A stretch of 42,077 nucleotides of DNA, from positions 1 to 42,077 of the forward strand of contig JAFAOS010000049.1 of NCBI GenBank assembly GCA_019247515.1. Direction: 5' to 3'. The position numbers and the translations under genes are program-made. Below are positions 32,143 to 40,202 of this stretch, piece by piece. Position 1 is the stretch's first letter. Each line of letters opens with the position of its first letter. The DNA comes from Chloroflexota bacterium. Its GTDB lineage: Bacteria; Chloroflexota; UBA6077; CF-72. The notes under the pieces are model-generated. The model saw only the letters and a program-made list of their open reading frames with translations, did not search any database and was not told where the DNA came from.

Positions 32143-32424
32143 TCAGTCGCTCAGGCCAAGGAGGTGGGCGACGCTCAGGTCCTCGTCAATGTCGGGCCAG
32201 TGAACGCCGAGGCCGCGACCGATGCAGCGCCAGTGGGCGCGCTGCATATCGGTGGCGTTGGCCAGTCGCGGGAACTGTTCGATCGGAGCGCCGATCTCCC
32301 GTCCGTCCTGCATGGCCAGATAGATGCGGCCATCTGCAAAGCGCACGCCGACTACCGGCGTCGGCTCGACGAGCACACGCCGCGGGTTGGCGGTCGAGAG
32401 ACGGTCAGTCGCCGAAGAACTCAT
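32143..32424 (-). CDS. DUF2442 protein (93 aa)
   Basis: This is a small beta-rich protein with the DUF2442 signature: VVGVRFADGRIYLAMQDGRE, IGAPIEQFPRLANATDMQR, WRCIGRGLGVHWPDIDEDL, then SVAHLL. ATG 32424 is chosen; it overlaps the end of the DUF4160 gene by 20 nt. DUF2442 and DUF4160 genes occur side by side widely and are regarded as a likely toxin-antitoxin-like pair, with the DUF2442 member as the probable antitoxin. The biochemical function is not established. Confidence 0.85.
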   Translation of the reverse strand: MSSSATDRLSTANPRRVLVEPTPVVGVRFADGRIYLAMQDGREIGAPIEQFPRLANATDMQRAHWRCIGRGLGVHWPDIDEDLSVAHLLGLSD

Positions 32425-32644
32425 GCCAGGCTCGCAGGAAATCGTCGCGGTGAGCTTGAATAATGCGCGCAATCACGCGCAACTCGCGAGCACTATAGCC
32501 CGCGGCGTCAGCCAGGGCCACGGGTTCCAGCCAGTACTTCGCCTCACCATCGTCGCCCTCAACGTGCACGTGGCGCGGCTCGAGACGATCGCCAGCGAAG
32601 AAATAGAAGCGATACGGACCCTCGCGGTGAACCGTGGGTGACAC
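32405..32644 (-). CDS. DUF4160 protein (79 aa)
   Basis: The DUF4160 motifs are clear: GPYRFYFFAGDRLEPRHVHV, then GEAKYWLEPVALADAAGYS and ARIIQAHRDDFLRAWHEFF. The start is GTG 32644 with no strong ribosome-binding site. It is followed by DUF2442 with an overlap, the usual order for this pair. Its function is unknown; it probably acts with its neighbour as a small stress or stability module. Confidence 0.85.
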   Translation of the reverse strand: MSPTVHREGPYRFYFFAGDRLEPRHVHVEGDDGEAKYWLEPVALADAAGYSARELRVIARIIQAHRDDFLRAWHEFFGD

Positions 32645-32767
32645 GATTGGACTGGCATGGTATGGGTCAGGGGAACCGAACCCACTCGGTGCTGCTGCGT
32701 CACTCGCTGGACGCGAAGCCCATCGTGCTGCGGGGTGGTTGTCAGATCTTCGGCTAACTCATAGTCG

Positions 32768-33427
32768 TCAGCGTTTCTTCCGATTAATTCGTCGACTGCG
32801 TTGCGCGAGCTTGCGGCGTGCCGCCGTGGCCGTCCTGGTCGCACGCCCTGTCGTGCTGCTGGCCCGCGGCACCTCTTCAACGGGTCGTGGTGCGTTGATC
32901 CGCAGGCCTGCGTTGTACGTGTCCGCCCAGGCCTGCATGCCCTCCGGCGTGCTCATATCAAAGCCCGAGGCCCAGCCTTGCATTACGAACGCCTTGGCCA
33001 GGCCAAAATTGGCCGGATCCTGCATTGCCTGCTCCAGGCGGCGAGCCGTTGCGGTCGTCAGTACTCGCAGGCAAGCCTCCGCGTTGACCAGACTATACTC
33101 GCGCTGCAGGAATTCCCAGAAGGCCCGCAACTCTGTGACGATCTCCTGTCCGCACCCCGGTTCCGCCGACACTTTGCGGGGGAACAATTCGAATAGGACT
33201 TCTTTCATGTGCTCGGCCTTCATCGTCGCCGGCGTCACCTCCAGGTAGCCCATCCCCAGCTCCATCAAAGTGTCCGCCCAGCCGATGGTGCCGCCCTGAC
33301 GCACCAACTCCTGCCCCTCCGCAGATTCCGCAAATCCTTCTATCAGTACGTCGCGGTACTGCATGGCGGCGTCTTCCAGGTACTCACCGTCGGGACTGAA
33401 CACGGGCTGCTGGATGTCGAAACTCAT
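32768..33427 (-). CDS. Conserved-looking protein of unknown function (219 aa)
   Basis: ATG 33427 has GGAGAGG at good spacing. The body is helical and acidic (YRDVLIEGFAESAEGQELVR, ADTLMELGMGYLEVTPATM, EVLFELFPRKVSAEPGCG, IVTELRAFWEFLQREYSLVN). The last 30 residues are very basic (ATRTATAARRKLAQRSRRIN). The pattern of an FPRKVS motif followed by AFWxFLQREY recurs in proteins of cyanobacteria and Chloroflexota as I remember them, but I know no function. It follows the helicase gene by 46 nt and is probably in the same transcript. The basic tail suggests nucleic-acid contact. Confidence 0.6.
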   Translation of the reverse strand: MSFDIQQPVFSPDGEYLEDAAMQYRDVLIEGFAESAEGQELVRQGGTIGWADTLMELGMGYLEVTPATMKAEHMKEVLFELFPRKVSAEPGCGQEIVTELRAFWEFLQREYSLVNAEACLRVLTTATARRLEQAMQDPANFGLAKAFVMQGWASGFDMSTPEGMQAWADTYNAGLRINAPRPVEEVPRASSTTGRATRTATAARRKLAQRSRRINRKKR

Positions 33428-33473
33428 CGGTACCTCTCCTCCATGCCTGCTCCGGCAACGTCAATGACCTTGC

Positions 33474-35117
33474 TCATGCCGTCCTCGCTAGCCAGCGTTC
33501 GGCCTGCTCGAGTCGCTTTTCAAGCTGATCACCAGTCGCTTCGGCAATGCCCCGCAGGCCAACCTGACGATTCAACTCGGCGTTGACTTGCGCATGGCTC
33601 AGCCCGGTCCGACGCGCCAGATCGCGCGCCGCGGCCGCGTTCGCGCCGCGCAGGGCATCTTTGGTTTGTCGTCGCGTCCGACCGTCGGCGACCACGGTCG
33701 GTGCAGCCAACCTGGGTGGCGGCCCCAGCTGCAGCTCGATCGCACGATCATCCACTGACCAGTCTTCGGGTAACGCTTCGTGCCACGGGCTCACCGACAA
33801 CGTTTCGGTCGCCACCGCCGACAGTGGCGCGAACAGCGATAGCTGCGCCAGTTCGTCGTCTGCCAGACTGGCTGCCACGTTTCGCTCGCCGTTGCTATTG
33901 CCCGAGCAGCGACTCATGGCGCGCGCCAGCGAGTGGCGCCGCTGTTTGGTGATCAGCGCCGCCCACGTGCGCAGACGCGGGTCGTCGGGCATGTACAACC
34001 AGGCGCGCTGGTTGCGTAGCCCGCTGCCGCTTTCCCAGCGCACGAAGCGGCCAACCGCCTGGCGGAAGAACAGCTCGGTCGTCGTCGCGGTCGCGTACAC
34101 GCCCACCCGCAGGCGCGGGATGTCGACACCTTCGGACACCATGCGCACCGCCACCAGCCACGGGCTCGTTCCCGACGCGTATGACGCGATGCGTTCTGAG
34201 GCCGTCGGGTCGTCCGAGCTCACCACAGTGGCTTCGACGCGGAACTCCCAGCGCAGCAGCTCGCCGATCCGATGCGCGTGCTCCTGGTCGCTGGCGATGA
34301 CCAGTCCGCCGGCATTGGGCTGAGCGCGCCGCACCTCTTTCAATCGATCGACCGCGTCGCGCAGCACCCCGGGCAGCCACTCGCCTTCCATCGACAGCGC
34401 GGTGCGCAGGCGTTGATTGGCCAGCTCCATCCGCAGCGGATCCTCGAAGGACGCCGCGTAGATCGCACCACTGGGCGCGCTCCACTCCATCACACCACCA
34501 ACCACCGGAAAGTACACCGGTCGCACGACGGCCCCGTCGCGCAGCGCGTCACCATAGCTGTATTCGAAATCGGGGACCGCTTCATCGCCGTGATAGCGCA
34601 CGAACGGGATGGCTCGCGTGTCGCTGCGAAACGGCGTCCCGGACAAACTCAATCGGCACGCGGCACCGCCGAAGGCTTCCTGCAGGCCCGCGCCCCAGGC
34701 GCGATCCTCGCCACCGTGGTGCACCTCGTCCAGAATCACGAATGCCTGGTGTGCCAACCGCCGAATCGCGGCCGGGTCCAGCGCCACCTGGTGATAGGTA
34801 GTCACCACCCCGTGCATATCCGCCGGCAGTCCACCACTGGCTGCCGACCAGGCCGGGTCCAGGTGCAGCTCCAGCCGCGCGGCAGCGTGCGCCCACTGGA
34901 TTTTCAGATGCGCCGTCGGCGTCACGACCACCACCGGCGCCGGCCGCTCGGCCAGGGCTATGCGCGCGGCCACCAGCGCAAACGTCGTCTTGCCCGCGCC
35001 CGGTGTGGCCACCGCCAGAAAGTCCGGCTGATGATGGTTGACGAACTGCTCGAGCGCCGCGTGCTGCCACAAGCGCAGGCGTGCACTACCCGACACTCGA
35101 GCCAGCAGCTCCTGCAT
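33474..35117 (-). CDS. Superfamily 2 DEAD/DEAH-box helicase (547 aa)
   Basis: Motif I ATPGAGKTTF (residues about 37-46), Ia VVVVTPTAHLKIQW, motif II DEVHH, motif III SGTPFR, motif V MVSEGVDIPRL and motif VI RQAVGRFVR are all present, so this is an intact SF2 translocase/helicase of the type seen in restriction-like and plasmid repair systems. The C-terminal 150 residues are helical and end in a coiled-coil-like TGDQLEKRLEQAERWLAR. The start ATG 35117 overlaps the primase gene by 32 nt. It probably unwinds or remodels the element's DNA during replication. Confidence 0.85.
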   Translation of the reverse strand: MQELLARVSGSARLRLWQHAALEQFVNHHQPDFLAVATPGAGKTTFALVAARIALAERPAPVVVVTPTAHLKIQWAHAAARLELHLDPAWSAASGGLPADMHGVVTTYHQVALDPAAIRRLAHQAFVILDEVHHGGEDRAWGAGLQEAFGGAACRLSLSGTPFRSDTRAIPFVRYHGDEAVPDFEYSYGDALRDGAVVRPVYFPVVGGVMEWSAPSGAIYAASFEDPLRMELANQRLRTALSMEGEWLPGVLRDAVDRLKEVRRAQPNAGGLVIASDQEHAHRIGELLRWEFRVEATVVSSDDPTASERIASYASGTSPWLVAVRMVSEGVDIPRLRVGVYATATTTELFFRQAVGRFVRWESGSGLRNQRAWLYMPDDPRLRTWAALITKQRRHSLARAMSRCSGNSNGERNVAASLADDELAQLSLFAPLSAVATETLSVSPWHEALPEDWSVDDRAIELQLGPPPRLAAPTVVADGRTRRQTKDALRGANAAAARDLARRTGLSHAQVNAELNRQVGLRGIAEATGDQLEKRLEQAERWLARTA

Positions 35118-36690
35118 CGGCGACTACCTGCGGCGTGGCCGTCAGCCGAGTCGATGTCGCCGACGGAGGCCAATCCATTGGTGGCGCACGCCCCAGTCCC
35201 GCTGATCCGCAACCCTCACTCGCAGGACCGTGATACAGACGCGCCAGCTGGCGCAGATCCTCCGCGGCCGCGCGCCAGCCTGGGCCAACTACGGGAGCGG
35301 ACAACTCGGCCTGCAGCCTGCCAACAAACCGTGGCATGTCGGCGACGCTCACCCACGGCCACAGCCGAACCGGCGCCGACGGCAAGTCCGCAGACTGCAA
35401 CCAGCCCAACAGCTCCTCGACTTCAGCTCGCTCGCCAGCCGCAATCGGCTCCGCGCCTGCGCACGACGTCTCAACGGTGCTTTCTCCTGATCTTTCAGAT
35501 GTCGCACTGGCGCGCGCCTGGCTTGTCGGCGCGGCCGGACCTGCCTCAACGGGCGCCTCAGCTGTCGTCGTCGCGGCTAGCGGCGCGATCGCGCGATCGC
35601 CGTAGATGACGCGCCGCACCTGCTCCAGCCCCAGCTCCTGCAGGTCCTGGTTCCAGTCCTTCGATTTCGGCCGCAACCGCTCCGGCTCCGCGCCATAGGA
35701 CCGTAGTGCCGGCACCATGCTCGCCGCCGCCAGATCACCCGCGCGTTCGCCGGCCACGTCAGGCGCATCGTTGTCCTGCGCCAGCAGCACCTTCTTGAAC
35801 GCCAGCGCCAGCGGCAGCCACTCCGGCCAGCTCGTGCCCTGCGTCGCTAGCGCGACCATGCCGGCCGCGGCCAGGCTCAGCGCGTCGATCGGCGCCTCGA
35901 CGACGGCCACGCGCTCGAGCTGCTCAGTCAGCGGCCACGCCGTGCCGGCCGCAAAAATGCCGCCATGGCCGTTGGTCAGCATCTTCTCGCCATGCTCGCC
36001 ATCGACGATCTTGCGGCCCTGGATGCCGATCTGCTCGCCGACACGGTCGACGATCGGGAACACCACCCGCCGACTGGACCCTTCCAGGTGCCAGTCGCCG
36101 TGCTCGTCCCTGGTCCAGTGCTCCCAGCGCTCGAGGTAGCGCACGCCGGCAGCCGTCGCGATGTGGAGCGGAATGCCGCGACTGGCCAGATACGTCTCGC
36201 CCGGCGTGCCGGCCACCGGCACGGCGTGCTCCCAGCGGCGGCGCCACGCAGGCACCCTTTCCCGCGCGCTTGCGGACAGATGCTCATCCACGTCGCTCTC
36301 GACACCTGGTGGCGTACCGGTGTCGACATTGCGCTCCACCACCTGCGTCGTTGTACCGACGTGCGCATGCTGTGAGCTGCCGGCCGGTGTTCCGGCCAGT
36401 CCCATGGCCCGCCGCGCTTTCTCGTATGGGCCCAGCCGCAGCACTCGCGTCGGGCGCACCGGCTGCCGCTGCTCCCACTTCTCAGTGAGCTTCCCGCTCG
36501 CACCACAGCGCTTGCACGCCCATAGGCCGCTTTCGATATTCGCCGCCAGGTTTTTGTGCTCGCGCCGCTGATGATCAGCACACGCCGCAAACGGACACAG
36601 GAAGCGCCGCTCGGCACCGTGCCCACTCGGGTTCGCATCGTGCAGCTCGAGCTCGGCCAGGCTGAGCACGGGTCGTTCGGCGATCACCAT
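35086..36690 (-). CDS. DnaG/TOPRIM-type primase (534 aa)
   Basis: The N-terminal zinc finger CPFAACADHQRREHKNL followed by LWACKRCGASG (Cys/His spacing as in CHC2 primases) precedes a middle region with TPGETYLASRGIPLHIATA and QIGIQGRKIV. The TOPRIM core is VAVVEAPIDALSLAAAGMVA and KKVLLAQDNDA, giving the acidic residues for metal binding. The C-terminal part is acidic and variable. The start ATG 36690 overlaps the preceding stop as TGATG. It should lay down RNA primers for the element together with the helicase-like ATPase before it; the combination is typical of plasmid and phage replication modules. Confidence 0.82.
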   Translation of the reverse strand: MVIAERPVLSLAELELHDANPSGHGAERRFLCPFAACADHQRREHKNLAANIESGLWACKRCGASGKLTEKWEQRQPVRPTRVLRLGPYEKARRAMGLAGTPAGSSQHAHVGTTTQVVERNVDTGTPPGVESDVDEHLSASARERVPAWRRRWEHAVPVAGTPGETYLASRGIPLHIATAAGVRYLERWEHWTRDEHGDWHLEGSSRRVVFPIVDRVGEQIGIQGRKIVDGEHGEKMLTNGHGGIFAAGTAWPLTEQLERVAVVEAPIDALSLAAAGMVALATQGTSWPEWLPLALAFKKVLLAQDNDAPDVAGERAGDLAAASMVPALRSYGAEPERLRPKSKDWNQDLQELGLEQVRRVIYGDRAIAPLAATTTAEAPVEAGPAAPTSQARASATSERSGESTVETSCAGAEPIAAGERAEVEELLGWLQSADLPSAPVRLWPWVSVADMPRFVGRLQAELSAPVVGPGWRAAAEDLRQLARLYHGPASEGCGSAGLGRAPPMDWPPSATSTRLTATPQVVADAGAAGSSVG

Positions 36691-37682
36691 CAACCGTTGT
36701 CCACCTCCGTAAAGCGCTGGGTCGCACCGTCGAAGATGACGGTGATCGTTCTGCCACTCGCACCGTGCCGGTTCTTGTCCAGCACCATCTCCACAGTCAC
36801 TGAGCCTGTCGGACCAGGCTTGCCTTTGCGGTCCAGGCTCAGCACGCTCTCGCTGCCAAATTCGATGCGCCGCGAGCCGGCGCCAGCGTTGATGCCGCCG
36901 TCCTTCATCGCGCTGCGGTTGCGCTCGGCGATGACCAGTACCGGACACACCAGCTGGTTGGCCAGCAGCCGCAAGCTGGCGAGGCCCTCGTTGATCGCCT
37001 CGTACTCACTGGCTCGCTCGTCAGGCAGCATCTCGACCCACGAGTGCAACGAATCGAGCACCAGCAGGAAGTCCGCGCCCTGGCCTTTGGCAAGACTGGC
37101 CACCTCGAGCAGGTAGTCCGGCGATGCGTAGGCGAGGGTGGCATCGACCAGGTATGCATGCGGGGCACTAGCCACGCCCCGCTCGTAGAGCTGACGGGCC
37201 GCGGCCGGTGGCAACTCCCCCGATTTCAACCGGCCCAGGTACGTATTGGTCGCACGCGCTGTCAGACGTCGCAGCAGCTCGAGCGCGCCCATTTCGCACG
37301 ACACAAAGACCGCCGGATGCCTGGCGGTGGTAACCGCCTGCCAGCCGAGGGCGGTCTTGCCCGTGCCACTGTTGCTGTGCAAGATGTGCAAGCCCGGTTG
37401 CAGCCAGCCGCCTAGCTCGCGATCGAGACAGGCAAGGCCCGTAATCGGTCCCCGCGGCCGACCCGCGGTGTACGCGTCGTGAGCTGCCTCGGCGTCGGCT
37501 TGGGCTTCATCGAGGAGCTGTCCCAACTTTAGGAGGCGCGGCCGATCAACGGGTGCTGCAACTGAACTGCTAGCTCTCTGAAATACTCGATCGTTGGAAT
37601 TCGACAGAGGTCCGACTCCCGGGCGTGATCGTTGCTCGCTCGGAAGCCTAGTGTGGCGGCCGCAACGAGCGGCCGCCAGCAC
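36690..37682 (-). CDS. RecA/DnaB-like replicative ATPase (330 aa)
   Basis: P-loop ATPase of the RecA/DnaB-C type: RPRGPITGLACLDRELGGWL, Walker A HSNSGTGKTA (residues 102-111), FVSCEMGALELLRRL, Walker B DFLLVLDSLHSW and AERNRSA with a RIEFGSESVLSL loop. It lacks the N-terminal primase-interaction domain of full DnaB and is about 330 aa long, like small plasmid RepA-type helicases. The start is uncertain: GTG 37682 (AAGGA just before it) is the longest choice, but it would place a strong GC hairpin inside the first codons; a downstream start near residue 45 is possible. It is followed immediately by the primase. Confidence 0.75.
   Translation of the reverse strand: MLAAARCGRHTRLPSEQRSRPGVGPLSNSNDRVFQRASSSVAAPVDRPRLLKLGQLLDEAQADAEAAHDAYTAGRPRGPITGLACLDRELGGWLQPGLHILHSNSGTGKTALGWQAVTTARHPAVFVSCEMGALELLRRLTARATNTYLGRLKSGELPPAAARQLYERGVASAPHAYLVDATLAYASPDYLLEVASLAKGQGADFLLVLDSLHSWVEMLPDERASEYEAINEGLASLRLLANQLVCPVLVIAERNRSAMKDGGINAGAGSRRIEFGSESVLSLDRKGKPGPTGSVTVEMVLDKNRHGASGRTITVIFDGATQRFTEVDNG
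37655..37677. repeat. 9-bp perfect GC inverted repeat near the helicase-gene start
   Basis: GGCGGCCGC (37655-37663) and GCGGCCGCC (37669-37677) flank a 5-nt loop. If GTG 37682 is the true start, the hairpin occupies the first codons of the mRNA, and it could hold down translation. If the gene starts further in, it lies in the leader. No T-tract is present, so a terminator is unlikely. Confidence 0.45.
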
Positions 37683-37692
37683 TCCTTAGCTA

Positions 37693-37707
37693 CTTAATCC
37701 TATTAAG
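37693..37707. repeat. AT-rich palindrome in the origin region
   Basis: CTTAATCCTATTAAG is a 6-bp perfect inverted repeat with a 3-bp centre in an otherwise GC-rich region. It lies 24 bp from the first iteron, where an easily melted segment or a regulator site would be expected. Confidence 0.4.
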
Positions 37708-37730
37708 GCACGTTTTGAACTCGGATAGCC

Positions 37731-37796
37731 ACGCGATAGCGTCCCGGTTCACACGTGATGGCGTACCGGTAGACACGCGATAGCGTACCGGTTGCA
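37731..37796. repeat. Three tandem 22-bp iterons, candidate replication origin
   Basis: Three adjacent 22-bp units start at 37731, 37753 and 37775. They share ACGCGATAGCGT-CCGGT: unit 1 reads ACGCGATAGCGTCCCGGTTC, unit 2 ACGTGATGGCGTACCGGTAG and unit 3 ACGCGATAGCGTACCGGTTG, each followed by two more bases. They lie between the end of the Rep-like gene and the start of the helicase-type gene, not in coding DNA. Iterons of about 22 bp are the binding sites of plasmid Rep proteins, and the period of two helix turns fits. Confidence 0.7.
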
Positions 37797-37806
37797 TGCC
37801 GGCAAC

Positions 37807-39348
37807 TCAGTTGTTAGGGTCGGCAGGCGGACCAACGGCGAAGTTGCCGAGACCACCAGCAAGGTATCGTGCCCTGAGACTGGATGGCGGCTGGAGGATC
37901 ACGGTCCAGCGCCGCCACTCATTCACCCACTGCTTTGAGGGAAGCAGCGGCTCTCTATCGTACTGCCATCCACTGATAACATCGTCCTCTCGTAACCGGT
38001 CCAACGCAGCTTCAAACCGCCCTCGAGCGCGTTGTGGATTGGCAGAATCAGTGAGCTGCCCGGCGGCATCGAGCATGCCAGCGTTGTCGAGCAACTCTTC
38101 AACGCGTCGACGCAGGACCTCACGTGCGCTGTGGGCGTCGATGCGGAAGTGGAACGCGAGATACTTCGCGAGGCGTTTCTCGGGCTGCTGCCGGTATGGG
38201 TCGTACTCCAGCGCTTTCTGAGCCAGAAGGCCACGCCATTTGAGATCCCGCTCCCAGTACTCCCGTGCCCAAGATCCCGGCATGACCCTGACGGCGGCCG
38301 GCACCGGACGGCCATCCAAGTCGTACTGGTTCATCCGATCGGTCATCGCCAGCGCCTTGCTCTCGACAGTTATTCGCTGTGGTTTCCGTCGTTTACTGCC
38401 GGGCACGACTTCGACATCGACCATCTGCAACCACAGGTGGTCCAGTCTTGTGAAAGCCCGTCCTACGTCGACGCGGTCGTCCTGGCGATGGCCGTGTGTC
38501 CAGCGTTTTCCCTCGGTGGCGTATCGCTTTCGTTGGATGTTGCGAGCGTCAAGTACGGCATTCACATTCACCCAGACGGCCTCATCCGGACCCCTGCTAT
38601 GGGTCGCCCAGTGAGCCAGACAGACTAGGAGCGTATCCGACTCGAGATCGTCCAGTTCGCGGACTTGTGCCCACAGCGCCGCCCGGACCTCGTCACGTGG
38701 TCTGAAGTCGTCATCTGAGCCCCGGTACGACACATACATCTCGCCTGCGTGGCGCAGATTGAATCGGTACATGGGAGCAGTCGCTCCATTGCCGTCCGTC
38801 CAGCCCTTACCGACTTTCGCGTGGTGGATGGCTTCGACAAAACCCCATACCGACTGGTACGTCGGTATAGTCACCAAGCCGTCCTGAACCACGCCTGGCA
38901 TGGCAGCTCCGTCGCGAGGTCGTACGGTCGCGAGCGCGCGCTCCAAACCGTGAGCGAATTCCGTCACCTGTTTCACGCGGCGGGCCAGAAACTCAGGCAT
39001 CTCGGCGCGCGGATCACCGGTTAGCTCACCGTGGCGAGCGACCATCTGCAGCAAACCCGCCAATTGCTCGAGCGTTGTTTCGGCCATTACCAGCACGTCT
39101 CGCGCGCGGTTGCCGACAAGTGGAGCTGACTGCCCTGTCGGACTCCATTTAATGTCAACACCTGCGGGCGTGGGCTTCAGACTAAGAGACGGCTGGAGTG
39201 CCTCGACCAGAGGCCTGCTCTCATCAAGGATGGCCTCAAGCTTGGTGTCGAACTCCCGTGCGAACGCCTCTGCACCATGGGACCCAGCAACCTTCGGGCT
39301 TATAGCGGGATTCGAACGTGTGGCGGACTTCCGCAGGTTTCTCCCCAT
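37807..39348 (-). CDS. Candidate replication initiator (Rep-like, 513 aa)
   Basis: The central part (TIPTYQSVWGFVEAIHHA, YRFNLRHAGEMYVSYR, WAQVRELDDLESDTLLVCLA, HWATHSRGPDEAVWVNVNAV) and the end (RFEAALDRLREDDVISGWQY, EWRRWTVILQPP) have the helix-strand pattern of winged-helix plasmid initiators. The N-terminal 150 residues are helical. No catalytic motif is seen, as expected for an origin-binding protein. ATG 39348 overlaps the preceding stop (TGATG). The gene is followed 10 bp later by three iterons and then by helicase and primase genes; this context is the main support. The family assignment is not certain. Confidence 0.55.
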   Translation of the reverse strand: MGRNLRKSATRSNPAISPKVAGSHGAEAFAREFDTKLEAILDESRPLVEALQPSLSLKPTPAGVDIKWSPTGQSAPLVGNRARDVLVMAETTLEQLAGLLQMVARHGELTGDPRAEMPEFLARRVKQVTEFAHGLERALATVRPRDGAAMPGVVQDGLVTIPTYQSVWGFVEAIHHAKVGKGWTDGNGATAPMYRFNLRHAGEMYVSYRGSDDDFRPRDEVRAALWAQVRELDDLESDTLLVCLAHWATHSRGPDEAVWVNVNAVLDARNIQRKRYATEGKRWTHGHRQDDRVDVGRAFTRLDHLWLQMVDVEVVPGSKRRKPQRITVESKALAMTDRMNQYDLDGRPVPAAVRVMPGSWAREYWERDLKWRGLLAQKALEYDPYRQQPEKRLAKYLAFHFRIDAHSAREVLRRRVEELLDNAGMLDAAGQLTDSANPQRARGRFEAALDRLREDDVISGWQYDREPLLPSKQWVNEWRRWTVILQPPSSLRARYLAGGLGNFAVGPPADPNN

Positions 39349-39635
39349 CAGCTGTCCAGCTTCCTTCGCTTCGCGGCGTCGCCTCGTTTTGCGCGGTACC
39401 GGTTGGCGATTTCTCGCGAGCGGGCCGCTCCCTGTAGACTCGCCTCACGGAGCCGCCCGGATGTGCTTGCCTCTTGACCAGCGACTGATCCCCCTTTGAT
39501 TTTTGCCTCCAGTGGCTGAAGCGCGTTCATCTCTCGAGCGCCCCCGGCGTTCATCCAGTCCAGCTGGTGCTCCTTATCGACGAAGGCGCGACCGCGCTTC
39601 ACCGTAGAACCGCACCCACACTTACACAGAACCAT
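39348..39635 (-). CDS. Small zinc-binding protein before Rep (95 aa)
   Basis: The N terminus has a CKCGCGSTVKRGRAFVDKEH finger-like motif (Cys-x-Cys-x-Cys with His) followed by LDWMNAGGAREMNALQ; similar fingers occur in small phage and plasmid proteins. The remainder is basic (GRLREASLQGAARSREIANR, YRAKRGDAAKRRK). TATACT (39652-39647) stands 11 nt before ATG 39635 and may be its -10 box. Its stop overlaps the Rep start by one base, so it is co-translated and could regulate or assist initiation. Confidence 0.6.
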   Translation of the reverse strand: MVLCKCGCGSTVKRGRAFVDKEHQLDWMNAGGAREMNALQPLEAKIKGGSVAGQEASTSGRLREASLQGAARSREIANRYRAKRGDAAKRRKLDS

Positions 39636-39972
39636 TGGCTGGGTTCAGTATAGATCCATGCCGCCTGGACCGCTGCGAGCTCCGCGGCCCTGGATGCGGC
39701 CTGACCGTCATGACTTCGGGCAACGTCGCTTGGCCAAGGCGCGTTCGGATGCCCTGGCACTTCAGCAACTCGCGGAAGCTCGGAGAGTTCAGCGTCCCAC
39801 CCTCCTTTGCCCGGCCAAACAGCATCGTCCATCGACGGCTCGAAGCTAATCGCGGCGATGTACGCAACGCCAGCCACTCGTGTCGGCCAACGCATGCTGC
39901 CTCTTCCGCACTGATGTAAGCGCTGACACGGCCCCTCTGCCACACCCCGTAAAAAAAGGCAATCGTCGACAA
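39599..39972 (-). other. Ambiguous open frames, possibly a small unknown gene
   Basis: Two overlapping minus-strand frames (39943-39599 and 39972-39622) are both open and both end within the start of the zinc-binding gene. Neither has a good ribosome-binding site. One reads VAGVAYIAAISFEPSMDDAV and the other AYISAEEAACVGRHEW, which may mean a frameshifted remnant. I do not recognise either. Confidence 0.25.
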
Positions 39973-40202
39973 CTACGAGCTCTGACCGGTGTAGCAGCTA
40001 ACAAGCCCGCAATTCCGGAATGCGGCCGGTCAATCGTTCTAGCAGTTACACGTGGGTTTGCATGAGTACCAGATGAGCCGACGGTAGGGCGGCGTCTGGC
40101 ATAGAGAAATTGTGGTCGCTGGAGTAGCCCAGCGCGATGTCACGAAAGCTGATTGTGTCGCGGTGATCGTGCGAATTCCATTGAAGTGTCCGGAGGTGGA
40201 AG
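39973..40202. promoter_or_regulatory. Regulatory region before the coiled-coil gene
   Basis: ATTCCGGAAT (40012-40021) is a perfect 10-bp palindrome extended by GC on both sides with one extra base. GGAGGTGG (about 40192-40199) is the ribosome-binding site of the gene at 40203. No clear -35/-10 pair was found. Confidence 0.4.

Noticed and set aside
34272..35609. 445-codon plus-strand frame opposite the helicase and primase
   Set aside because: The helicase motifs lie on the minus strand; the plus frame has none.
37731..37796. Tandem repeats considered as a CRISPR array
   Set aside because: The 22-bp units are directly adjacent with no spacers and lie beside replication genes; iterons explain them better.
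39300..39325. tRNA-like TTCGAATCCCGC on the minus strand
   Set aside because: It cannot form a T-arm stem with its flanks, no acceptor or anticodon arm is found, and the bases code for residues 12-17 of the Rep-like protein.
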